Below, in pieces: positions 49,201 through 60,233 of a stretch of 64,000 bases of DNA. This DNA comes from Chaetorhynchus papuensis (lineage: Eukaryota; Chordata; Aves; Passeriformes; Rhipiduridae): positions 62,001 to 126,000 of the forward strand of contig VWYX01000203.1 of the NCBI GenBank assembly GCA_013396525.1, given 5' to 3'. A program made the position numbers and the translations under genes. Under the pieces are notes generated by a model, which did not search any database, was not told the origin of the DNA, and worked only from the letters and a program-made list of their open reading frames with translations. Each line of letters starts with the position of its first letter. The stretch's first letter is position 1.

Positions 49201-51022
49201 GTAGCGTTATATCATTTATGCGTATATTTTAAAGCAAGATTGTTCAGTTTGGAGAAGTACCCAAATTCATACAAAAAATTTTTTTACAAAATTAAACACA
49301 AGAAAAATAGTAGTTATGCTAGGAAAGGACACATAGGATCAAGTCCTGTCTCATGATATACTACTACATCATGTATTCCTACTTATTTATTCGTCTTTAT
49401 TGTACTACAACCAGTTTTCTGGATTTAGCTTGATCACTAATTATAAATGGGTCCAGTGAAGTTAAGGATATGACTCTTATTTAAAAGTATTTATGAATGA
49501 GATAGGGAATGGGCTTCTATCTACTTTTAGATGAGTTGTAAGTTTGTGATATAGGTTCAACTAAAATTGTGCACCCAGACTCATGTGGGATAGAATGCAC
49601 TTTTTAAGAGGATTGAAAGGCAGAGTTCAGAGAGAACTTTTGGTAATGTGGGAACAGGATGAGAGAGAACACCGAAATTTTACAAGCATACTGGAATTGA
49701 GCCCAATAATCAGGCAGGAGTTGTCCAAGTTTCTCCAGATAAGATGGGTGACAGACACGGAAAAGGAAGAAATCATGATTTGCCATTTATTATTAAATCT
49801 CGCTTTCAGCTTGGTAATCAAGGAAAAAAGATAGCAACAGATATTTTATTGTAGGGTTTTTCAATAGCATCAGCAGTTTCAAACACAGTGTTCATCATCC
49901 TGTTCTGGCCAGAGCTCAAGAAACAATAAAATGTCTAAGGCTCTATTTTGATGTACGGTCTACATCTGGTTAGAAGGTATACATTCAAACCCATTGACTC
50001 ATATCAGATCTGGGCTCCAAAAAGAGTAGCATTGAGCTAATTCCAACAGATACCGAACAGTCAAAGTCCTGATGGAGACAAACCAGAGTTTTGGACTCCT
50101 GAGAATTTAAGCGGTTTTGTGATACAAAATAATGATCTGGCGGACAAAAGTCTTCTGGAGAATTACTAGCTGGCATAAGGGTTTTTAGATATAAATCACT
50201 TTTTATATTATTTGCATATTTTCTATTCTAAAAATGAAGAAAAATAAGAAAATTGATAAGTTAAATTATTTTACATCACATGGAGTTCAATAATAAAAAT
50301 AAATTTTAAAGTTTCCAGCAATCACCAATCTTCTGAAGTGGTCAAGAAAGATAGATAAATGTCCCTATCATATTACTCTCATTTATCAGATACCTGAACT
50401 GAAATTTAAGGAAGCCAAGTGGCATATACAAGATATAAAATACATGGCATAGCAAGAACAGAATGTGTGTTTCCTGATCTTTAACCAGAGTGTGGATATT
50501 CCTGCTTTGCCAACAGCGAATTCTTTTCACTCCCAATTATATATATATACACACACATACATTCCACGAACCAGATACATCACAAAAAAATGTACTGAAG
50601 ACAAGTAATGCCCTATCACAGCTAATAACCTTTGAAAGTTTTAATGTGAACAATAGCATGTGTCTGTTCTGCAGATTTTTCATTAAAGTACATAGACCAA
50701 TTTGAAGAAAAAAAAGGTATTTGAGGAAGTAATAACCCAGAGGTTAAAAAAATATTGATTAGGAAAAAATGTTTTCTTCATAAAGATAATATTTCTATTT
50801 TAGCAAAAAGAAAGTGTTTATTCTCCAGAAAAAAAAAGAAAACAAACTATGTTCTTACAGCACACATTTCATTTGTTATAAGCTTTGTTGAATAATGAGC
50901 ATTCATCTTACAACCTTCTCTCACCTTACCTATCACACTAAAAGATTTAAAATTCTTCTGGAAAGTCTGTGCCATTTTATTTATTACACGGGAAAAAAAA
51001 ATTAAACATCAACTTTTTAATA

Positions 51023-51061
51023 CTTTTTTTTTTCTTTTTTCTTTTTCTTTTTTTTTTTTTT
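51023..51061. repeat. T-rich tract
   Basis: Runs of T interrupted by single C over 39 bp. Confidence 0.95.
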
Positions 51062-54000
51062 GGCTATATAACTACCTGCCCTTTGGTGTCTAATACCTTC
51101 TTAGAAGATACGACCTGGTAAATTTAGTATGGATTACCACAGACTTATTCACTTCTAATGAGACATAGTTTCTCCTGATCTTTTTCATCTATCTTCAGAA
51201 AAGAAAGATAAAAAAAAAACCCAGAGCTTGTTTCTGTCAGAGCTCGTTCTTTGGTGTCAGGGAAACATGCTGGGGCTTTTCCTTCTCTGTCTTCTAAGTT
51301 TTCACCTTGATCTTGTAAAATATTACAAATAATCCAAATGCATATATCATTCTGCTGTTTTCTAAATTCAAACTGAATAGTCAAATAGTCAAAGATAATG
51401 ATAATGATTACTTGAGAATATATTTTTTCATCTTTGAGAAATGCATTCAGTGGTACATTTCCAAATTTCAGGAGTCTGGTGGATGACTTGCAGACTAAGG
51501 CAAATGCAAATGAAGATAGCTGAATCAAGGGCCTTCTGAGGACTTCAAAGGGCTTTGGAACGAGCCTCAAGTTTTTAGGACAATTCATCATAGATATCAA
51601 AATACTTCACAACAATCAGTACATTTCATTACTTCTATTTCATTGATGGAGAAACTGATGTATAAACAGGGAAACAATTCTCTTCCTATCATTTAGTGAC
51701 TCTGTGGCACATCACTGGATAACAGTCAGCTCCCATTACTTTCCCATTCTGCTATCTCAATCAAATTTTCTCACAGAGATGGCCTTAGAAAATAGCAGTT
51801 AGGCTTGTTACTCCAGTAATTCTGCTCCCCAAATGACTAAAGTCTGAATTAACATGTTATGTATCACTTGACAGAGGAGATCTGTATACTGATCCTTCAG
51901 AACTAGTGCTAGATGTATTAGCAAACCTCCAAAATCCCAGTGTGCTGTACCTGCCACCACCAACTCTCGTCATGGCAGGTCACTTGCATCTTTTCCTACA
52001 ACCCTTTGATCCTCCTCATCTCTTACTAATACCAGCTACTTCAAGGGTTAGACAGAATTCAAATGAGATCTCGTGTTGATTTAGAAGTCTGTTTTTTCAG
52101 ATAGAAATTGTATCTTCTCAACTATGTTCAAAAATAAGTAGCATGCTGTTGTCACCATCATAATATAAATGACTAATTATAATAAGGAGCTGGATGCTTA
52201 TGAAATAAATAACAAGAGTTATGAGTGCTCCTGTCCTGTTTCTTCTAAATCATATAATCTGGTTTAAATGTTGGGGGCTAGATTGTCTGCATGACATTAA
52301 ATAGCTAAAGGGAAAGCCTGACACTTTGTCATGGAGGAGCATTATTAACAGTTGCTGCTTAACACAGACCATGAGAAAAGATGCTTGTGAGTGCCCATTA
52401 GAAGAGCAACAGCAGTTAATTAATAAATGCTATTCTCAAGTGATTCACAAACAATGAAGCAACCAAAAAGAGCCAGGTTAACTCTAGTCTTCTTGCAAGC
52501 AGGAGAACAAAATCGGTATTTGCTTAATGAAAAAAGGCTATACTTGAACAGGCCATCAAAGGTGGAAAAGCTGTCCTGTAACAAAAGCATACTGCTGGGA
52601 ATCAAGAGACAGATATTTTCTTTTTAAATTGCTTAAATTGCCTCAGTGTTTTCACTTGAAAAATGGGAATTTGGTCCCCATGGATGCTCCATGAACAAAA
52701 CAGATAACACTGTTCAAGCACTGTGGGCATTTCCTGGCTAGTCAGTGAACACTATGGAGAACACTGTTGCTGGGCACCTGTCACTGTCACTACTGACAGC
52801 AATCCAGACACAGATGAAACTGAAGCTACTTCTTAGCACTGTACTATAGAAATCTACTTAAATGAAGTGGGAAGGTGAGGAATGGCATTCTGCTGCTGCA
52901 ATGCACACTTAGCATGCCATGGGTAGAGAGCCCTTTGATATCCAGCCCAACAGCACATGAAAGTGTTATTACTCACAAAATACCTCCTTGGGAGCTAAAG
53001 TATAAGAAGAATAGAAAAAAACATATTTCAAATTAAAAAACAATGGCTTTTTGGAAGGATATCATATTATTGCCATGTGGCAGCTGTACTTACCCACATC
53101 CATCGTTCAGAGTAATTATCTTATTAACACTTGTATACTATAACCACATAGTGTAAGAATGCTGTGTAGGAACACCGTTAAAAGCTATGTGGCCTATTTT
53201 TTATGAAATAATATTTTAAGACTTCTGGAGGTGAATCACTTCTTTAGTGGGGACTTTAGCAGGACTGCTAAAATTCATTAGTTTTGTTTCTGTGTAACAG
53301 GTTGATGGATTGTACAGCATTTTTTAAATCCACAGCCTTTGGATAACATAATTCAATAGCCTGACATCTGAATTTGCTGCAATATGCTAATACATCACCA
53401 GATAGAGGCCTCCGGTACTACCCCAGAAGGCTTTGTGCCTCTGCATGTTTCTTTGTGTCTCCTTCCTGGACATGAAAAATCTCAGCATAACAAAAGACAC
53501 CCACCTGACAGACAGAACAACTATCTTTGCATCATTTCAGGTACTTAAAACTGTAAATTCAGGAGAAGGCAATACTTCAAGACAGTCTATAGCAACCATC
53601 TTGGGAACGGGGATTCTCTTGGTGGTGCAACCTGTAACAAGAATATAGATAGAAATGTTTTGATAATTCAGTAATGACAAGGACTCCATTATGCCAGTTG
53701 ATCTTAATGACCATGAAAAACAGTTCTATTGAAGTCCCATGATAAGACAGATAATGTATAAGAATTATCTAAACCTAGACTGAAGTTCTTAGGATACTGG
53801 ATTTTCAATTTCAAATTGCAGAAATTTTGATAAAATTATAAAATTCTAGAGTCAAGATGTGGGGCCCTAACTAATATCTCTTTTCTTTTAAGAACTGGTC
53901 TCGCTTATAGACAGCAGTTAGATAGGAAGGAAGTAAAATTGCTAGAAACCAACAAAACTTAATATGAACATGGAGATTAAATTTAAGATTGCTCTTGAGA

Positions 54001-57000
54001 CTCTTGGACCAAACACTATATTAAGGTTGCTCTAATCATTATGTGTCAATTTTAAATTAGATCATATCTGAGTGCTTTCTTTGAGGAGAATGCTAATTAC
54101 TCAATTTACATTTATGTTTGACAATGGAATGTGATTCTAACTGAAAACTAATGCTACTGCTGCTTTAAAAGAAAGAAACTAAGGAATACCAGCTTGGAGG
54201 AGCATGTAAATGGGAAGTGGGAACTCTTAAAAGAATAATAGGGACTCTACAACAAGACAAGAAAACATAAAATATCCTTGAGGAAAACATGCAACCATCC
54301 ATTTTAGGTTATATATACCAATAGACTTTCATCTTTATATTTTGTTCCAAAGAGAAAAAAATCAGTGGCAGTAACTTAAATTTGGAAATTTTGGAACGAA
54401 AACCTAGGAGCCACAAGGAAAAATAGATGGAGCACAAAAAAGAAAAGGAGTCAGTGTTAGAAGAATTAAAGACAAGGAGTATTTTGACTATTAGGAAGGA
54501 GAAGGAATCCCCTAAGTGGAATGCCAGCTGAAAATGGTAGAGTTTTTTCACAACAATAACATAAATATAAAAGGAGTGAGTATGTTTCATTAGCTTAAAT
54601 TAATAGAGGCATGTCCCACCAAGCAAGTTAACAGAGATTGTAACAAATTTGAGGTATAACAAATAACAGTCACAAAAAATTATTTGTACGATGTAAAACA
54701 TCTTTTCTGAAACAATCAATGCATCTTTCTATTTAACAAATAACTAAGAAACTATTTCATGTTAGACTACAAGTAGTTACATGGGGAACAGAAATCTTCG
54801 AATACAGAACTTTCAGAAGTTACGGATATGATTCCATGGTGGACATAATGGAGGGATTCAAAGCTGAGATAAGAAAAATTTTAATTTGCCACAGGGATAA
54901 AAAAAACCCAGTATGTACCAAGTCCTGCATTATTAGACTGAAAGCTTGCTTATCAAAACTGGTAGAGAACTACAGCAAAGCAGTTTAAAACAGGAAAAAA
55001 AGAAAGAATTTCTTTAAGTGGAAGGCAGCTTTTGGGTTTCATTGTCTCAAGAGATTTTGGAGGTACATAGTGTTAGCAAGTCAAAAAGAGACAAATTTAT
55101 CAATGGCAGGTTTGTTAACAGAGACCAAAAGGAACAGTCAGGGACGTGTCTTCTAACATCCCTAATTCCACGCCAGTAGATGCTAGGATGAAACAAGGGA
55201 GTGAAGCTCAGAGGTATGTGCTCTCCCCAGACTGCATTCTATGACCACTGTGGAAGACCAGGCACTAAGCTAGACGGACCACTGTTCTATTTCTTTTGTA
55301 TTCTTGATTTTTCTAGCAGTGAGTATAACTGCTCTTGAAATGACTTATCAGAAGTGCAGGGAGTTTTCGTGTGGTTGGAAATGTTATGTCAAGGTATGTT
55401 TTCTTTTTAAAAAAATGGTACAAAGAAGAATTAATTCAGGTAAATCTCATGGCCCATGTTAGGGAGTTCAGATTAAATCACAGTACTACTCCCGTCTGGC
55501 TTCATAATCTACAAATCTATGAAGTATTCTCATAGCATAATAATTTTTCAACTTCAGACTTGCTCCTTCTCTACAAGATCCTTTTTATATTTAACTAAAA
55601 GGTTTTTAGGAGGATCCCTTACTACCTCTCCCTTTATAATAGCCCTTGTTTATCTTTAATAAATGGCTTTATATTGTTTACTGTGCTTCACATTTTTTCA
55701 TCTTCTTTGTGTGTTCTACACAGCACAAGTAGGTATCTTTCAATAAAGACTGCCTGAGACCAAAGACAAAGCAAGTGAGCAGAAGAAAGACAGATGGGGA
55801 GGGAGGGTCAGAGGAAGAAAGAAAAGACTGAGGAGAATGTTATTCCTGAAGGATTTGAAAATAATTCACTGTAATTTGAGAAAGTCTTTAAATGTCAGGG
55901 AATAAAGATCAACTATTTTAACAAATTTGTAATAATCTTTCTCCTACTGTTACCACTCTCATTTTTATAAAAATAGCTGATCATTTAAACTTAATTTCAA
56001 TACACTGAAGTGGTGGAACATAGTGGTAATGCATACTTCCATTTCTCACCTTGCCTTTTTGATGATATTGAAAATCACACAGGGGTTATCTTCAGTGGCA
56101 ATTGAAGAAGGCAGTTACTATAATGCCCATATGGTACTACTATGTTTTACATTCATAATTGAATTTTTTTATGGTCATTGTTCTGATATGCATTTCAGGA
56201 AGAAATGTTGTAAATACATTTTAGATATGGATTAAGAAGAAAAAACTAAGCAACTGAAAAACAATATACTACTAGCAAGTCAAACAGGATTGTTAGTAAA
56301 GTTAAAGTTCCTGAACATATTCAGATTATAATTAAGTAAGCTATGGTACAAACTGAAAGTGTCTTACAGAAATAATTCTTTGATTGCACGGATAAAAAAA
56401 GAAAAGTCTTTGCAAATTTATTTCTGCAAACAAACAAACAGAAAGAGAAAGATCTTTGAACTTCCATTGTATTTGACAACATTATCTACGTTTTATGCGG
56501 CACAGTGGTTTTAAACACTATTAACTTACAGACAACACCACCTATTTCTTTTTAACTGAAGAAGTGGTGGTGAGAGTGGTGAGAGATAATCCAGCTGATT
56601 ATTTTGTTGGATGAATCAGTCCTACTTGAAAGCAACTGAGAGCTCTTGGAGACTGAAATACAGTAATATACCAAAGGATACTTGCTACTTGTTATGTTTC
56701 ACAGTAGTCAGAGAGAAAGTGTGTTAAAGCAAGAGAGAAAAATTTTAACACCATTTGAACTCTGAGTGTTGGTCAAAGTCCAAGTTTCAATGCTAATTCT
56801 GATTTCTGTGGCAAAAAAAAAATCAGAAATTCCTGACAGACTTAAATTTTTAAAATTCAGACTGGCTGGTATGTCAGCATCCTGTTAGAAATGCCCTGCA
56901 GAATTCCCATCAGCTGGAAGCTCTGCATTAAAACAGGCACTAAAGGCATTATGGTATGGTTAAAATATTTATTTAAAGACTTATGAAATGTGCTATTTTT

Positions 57001-57790
57001 GGTGAACCAAGTTAAAACTAAGCAATAAAGTACAGTCACCTATCAGGTGAGATGAATCTGAGCAATGCTCTACCTACACTTTGAAGCATCCATAATCTCA
57101 CCAGAGATCCCAAATCTCTACCTCTTGTACAACTAATTTAAGCCAGACTTCAGTTCTGTGTGCTGGCAGACAGTGAAAGAGAATAGGTTTTAAGGTTAGG
57201 ACATAACATTTACTTCACCTAGGCAGTGCTATATTTTCCACTTATGCTGAACTATGCTTAAGCTTTTTGTCTCCAAAGGTTGATGGGATGTTCTCAGGCC
57301 CAAATTTGTAGGATGTAGAGTATTTTGTGGGAGGAGCTGAAAGATTTTAAAACCTATTGATGTCATTGCTTCTAGATGACTTTCAGCTCTTCTGGAGGGT
57401 GGGTGTGGAAAGGGTGGCAGAATCGGATGCCAACATATTTAAATTTTCCTGACACAATAAAAAACGATATTCATGGCAGATCAAATTCATACCTTAAGTC
57501 TAAACAACAAAAGAATTAGTTTTGCACCATTCTGCCAGAAATAAGCAGCACACTGTAAGTAAATCACATTGTTTATACAACTTATTCTGTGTGCAATGAA
57601 AACAAGAACAGCTGTTTCTTGACAGCTCTGTTTGTGAAAAATGAACAAATGTGTATTGTTAGCTGTTATAATAGCAAAGTTTACAAGATCTGCCATCCTT
57701 TCCCTTACACTCTGTTTTTCTTGGCACTTAAAACGTCAGTTATTAATGTTCTTTCCAGTTTAAAAAGTGACACAAAATACATGTTGATGT

Positions 57791-57883
57791 CAAAAAAAAC
57801 TAAAAAAGGAAAAAAGAAAAAAAGAAAAAAAAAGAAAAAGAAGGGGAAAAAAAGAAAATTAAAAAAATGAAAAGAAGAAAACA
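57791..57883. repeat. 93-bp A/G-rich tract
   Basis: Almost pure A and G on the + strand. The lysine-rich frame across it (57589-57870) and its phenylalanine-rich mirror are by-products. Confidence 0.95.
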
Positions 57884-58458
57884 AACTCTGTAGCCCAAAA
57901 CCTCTATTGAGGTTTTTTTGTCCCCCGAAAGTAGGAGAAAAGACTTCACTGGCACAATTTCCTTTCACAAGATATACACGGTTTCAAGTAACAGAAAATA
58001 TAGCTTGTGCATTACATATTAAAGGACAAATCCTGGCTCCATCGACAGCAATGGTATATTTTTTCATTGATCTGAACAGAACTAAGATTCCAGAAGGACT
58101 GAATGGGCCTGTAATGAGCAGCATTCTGGGGAAGCCACGAAGCTGTCAGAAAACATCTCTTACAGTCTCTTATTTAAGTTTATTAAGTTTCATCTTGAAA
58201 TAAGTTAAATTTCTTGCCACCAAGATTCTTCTAAGGACCACGCATGTCTGACACATGGGATTCTACTTCTCATTTCCAGCCTAGATGCACTGAAAATAGC
58301 TGATACTTATTTGATCTCATACCTTTTACTTTAATAGTTCTTCTTCCTCTTCAGATCTCTTTTATTGTTAGACTGAAGTTTCTGAGCCCTTCTTTTTATC
58401 AGTCTTCTCCAACAGATCAGAGCCTAAAGTGGTCCTTTGGCCCCTTCCAGTTTCAATC

Positions 58459-58477
58459 TTTTTTTTTTTTTTTTTTT
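58459..58477. repeat. Poly(T) run (19 nt)
   Basis: Nineteen consecutive T. Confidence 0.98.
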
Positions 58478-59210
58478 GTAACAAAGGTGACTCCAAATTT
58501 ACAATTATATCCAGGTGTGGTCTCAACAATATTTTGTACAATGGCAGCCAAACATCTCTTTCTCCGTAGATATCCCGTGGCTTATATGGCCAGGATGACA
58601 TTTACACACTTCTCCACCATGGCACCTTGATAGTCCATGACAAACCATAAAAAAGATACATTCTTGTATCATTTGCAAATTAAATTTATTCAAGATAGCT
58701 ATTTTCATATGTTCTTGCACTAAAATTGGTAACTTTGATAGCTCTCTCTCACCCCTGTGTACAGCTTTCAGTGTGATTTTAAAGGAAAGTTCTAGTTCTT
58801 CTCAGTTAAAATTCTGGCAATTAATTTCTAAAGGTATGGCAATGATATAAATTTATTTTCATAGCCAAGGTGATATTCTTTGCAATTAACTGTATGGCCT
58901 TAAAGTTTTGCAGTGTGGTATTCTGTGATTCCTGTTTTATTACCAAAGGTGATCTGCACTGCATATTTTTTAATTTGTGGCTTTGAACCCAAGGACACAT
59001 AACACTGTAGCTCCACCTTAGATTTTTAAATAGCTCCAAAGGCAAAACCCAAATGGTAAAAAGTTCTGCCTGTTGCTTTTTAGCTTTGATTATGTTTTTA
59101 ACATATAAAGAAAGTCATTTATGTGCAAGCAAGACATTCAAGTCTTGTTTTATGCTTTTAAAAATCAAAATGCAGCAGCTTCTAGAATTGTAGAAGACAT
59201 TTAGGCTTTC

Positions 59211-59636
59211 TAATAAATCAGGAAATCCTTCTCCTGACACTAGTGTGGGCCATTTCAATAATGATGATTAAGAAAAAACGACAAAGAGGACAGAAGCTGC
59301 TACATATAGGATCTAATAGAAACGGGAGCTGTGCTCGACCAGGTGCTGCTCGGATGGATGACAATAACAGGGCCTGATCCGGGAGCACTGGCAGTGCTGT
59401 GCACAACAGCGGCAGCAGGCAGGCTGCCAATGGCTCCGGGCTTCAGCTACACCCGAACCCTCACTAACCAGGGGTAGTTCACCAAGCACTGCAGTGGCTA
59501 CCTTCAGTCTCATCACAGCTGGGCGTACCACGGAGCTGGGAGATCATGCTGGTCTTCCTGAAAGAATCATGGATTTCAGATTAAAAAAGCATCTCGCAGC
59601 TAAATTTTTTAAAGAAAAATATTCCTTCCCTCCGAA
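59211..59636. other. Upstream flank of promoter
   Basis: GC content rises from about 59330. On the minus strand CTG|GTTAGTGAGG (around 59466-59475) is a plausible splice donor, so this could be the non-coding first exon of a divergent transcript. No coding sequence is recognised. This is a suggestion only. Confidence 0.3.
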
Positions 59637-59656
59637 ACTACATTTCCCAGTGTGCC
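59637..59656 (+). promoter_or_regulatory. ZNF143/THAP11-type promoter site
   Basis: ACTACATTTCCCAGTGTGCC matches, with minor changes, the long vertebrate promoter motif ACTACAAYTCCCAGNRTGCM bound by ZNF143 (and by THAP11/HCFC1 complexes). It lies 51-70 bp upstream of the start codon at 59707, where this motif normally sits in TATA-less CpG-island promoters. Confidence 0.8.
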
Positions 59657-59680
59657 CCCGCCTCACCGGCTTCCTGCCTC

Positions 59681-59695
59681 TCACATGACAGCTGC
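59681..59695. promoter_or_regulatory. Adjacent E-box-like motifs
   Basis: TCACATGAC (59681-59689), the M-box/E-box form CATGTG on the reverse strand, is followed at once by the E-box CAGCTG (59690-59695), 12-26 bp before the ATG. Bound by bHLH factors in other genes; function here is inferred. Confidence 0.4.
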
Positions 59696-59706
59696 TTGGC
59701 CGCGCC

Positions 59707-59727
59707 ATGGCGGAAGCTGAGGAGAAG
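59707..59727 (+). CDS. Exon 1 coding part of a protein-coding gene, possibly FBXO9
   Basis: The ATG at 59707 has a strong Kozak context (cgcgccATGG) inside a CpG island and opens MAEAEEK. The exon probably ends at AAG|GTAGAC (59727/59728), phase 0, and joins in frame to 63526-63564. The resulting N-terminus is short, acidic and Ser-rich. From memory, the F-box protein FBXO9 (substrate receptor of an SCF ubiquitin ligase) begins MAEAEE followed by an acidic DDEENES-like stretch, so it is my best guess. Against it, its usual head-to-head neighbour CILK1/ICK is not recognisable on the minus strand in the 59 kb upstream. Only 20 codons are visible, too few for a firm name, and the F-box and TPR-like regions would lie right of the window. 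If the splice site is wrong, the frame runs on to 59976, but that tail is Arg/Gly-rich and looks like translated GC-rich intron. Confidence 0.55.
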
Positions 59728-60197
59728 GTAGACACTGTCAGTGCACTGTGGCCGCAGCGCCGAGGAGCGGGGCTTAGAGCGGGACGGCCAAAGCGTGGGG
59801 CCGGGCCGGGGGCACATGGGAGTGGAGGGGCGGAGGGACAATGCCTGTGCCAGGGGGCAGAGGCCGGCAGGCAACCCTGCGGGGTGCGGGGCCGGCGGAG
59901 ACTTCTTCGGGACAGCCTCCGGGACAGTCTCGCTGCGCCGGGGCGGAGGAGGGAAGATGGAGACAGGGGAACCTAGATCTGGCCGGGAGGGGGTGTTTAG
60001 AAGTGCATCTGGCACCGCTGTGGAGCCAGGATTAAAGAGCTGGAGGGTCTCTCTACCGACGGACATAGGAGACATGACCAAGTCCCTCTCAACAAGGGGA
60101 TTTTTTTCTGAGACAAAACTTGGGGAGTTTCTTGCTGTTGTTCCCTAAATCGGGTGTTCTCCCAAAGCTCCCCGTCCCTAGGTTGCTCCTTCCCAAG

Positions 60198-60233
<36 letters not shown>

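Larger units (their letters stand above)
37207..59210. other. 22-kb gene-free, repeat-poor AT-rich region
   Basis: I could find no CR1, LTR, RNA gene or convincing exon in about 22 kb. All frames are below about 155 codons, and none shows kinase, F-box, zinc-finger or other motifs I can name. Only simple T- or A-rich tracts (51023-51061, 57791-57883, 58459-58477, and shorter ones near 38961 and 44531) stand out. Conserved non-coding elements could be present but cannot be seen without alignment to other genomes. Confidence 0.5.
59640..60010. promoter_or_regulatory. CpG-island promoter
   Basis: CpG dinucleotides are frequent here (for example ccgcgccatggcgg, gccgcagcgccgaggagcgg, gggccgggccggggg), in contrast to their near absence in the preceding 22 kb. 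No TATA box is visible at a suitable place. The island covers the start codon, exon 1 and the start of intron 1, typical of housekeeping promoters. The frames at 59707-59976, 59741-60148 and 59638-60081 reflect the stop-poor composition. Confidence 0.88.

Noticed and set aside
51145..51600. 151-codon minus-strand frame, the longest in the 37-59 kb desert
   Set aside because: No recognisable domain. In AT-rich DNA of this length one such frame is expected by chance, and no promoter or codon signal supports it.
57589..57870. 93-codon frame with a lysine-rich tail resembling a nuclear localisation signal
   Set aside because: The tail is translation of a simple A/G tract.
37207..59210. Coding exons of CILK1/ICK on the minus strand, looked for because of its known pairing with FBXO9
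   Set aside because: Searching by eye for reverse complements of the conserved kinase motifs (start region, HRDLKPEN, WYRAPE, DFGLA) found none. Absence is not proven.
59741..60148. 135-codon frame starting at ATG 59741, and the 147-codon minus-strand frame at 59638-60081
   Set aside because: Both are stop-poor GC-rich CpG-island sequence overlapping each other; the content is low-complexity Arg/Gly/Pro/Ala without motifs.
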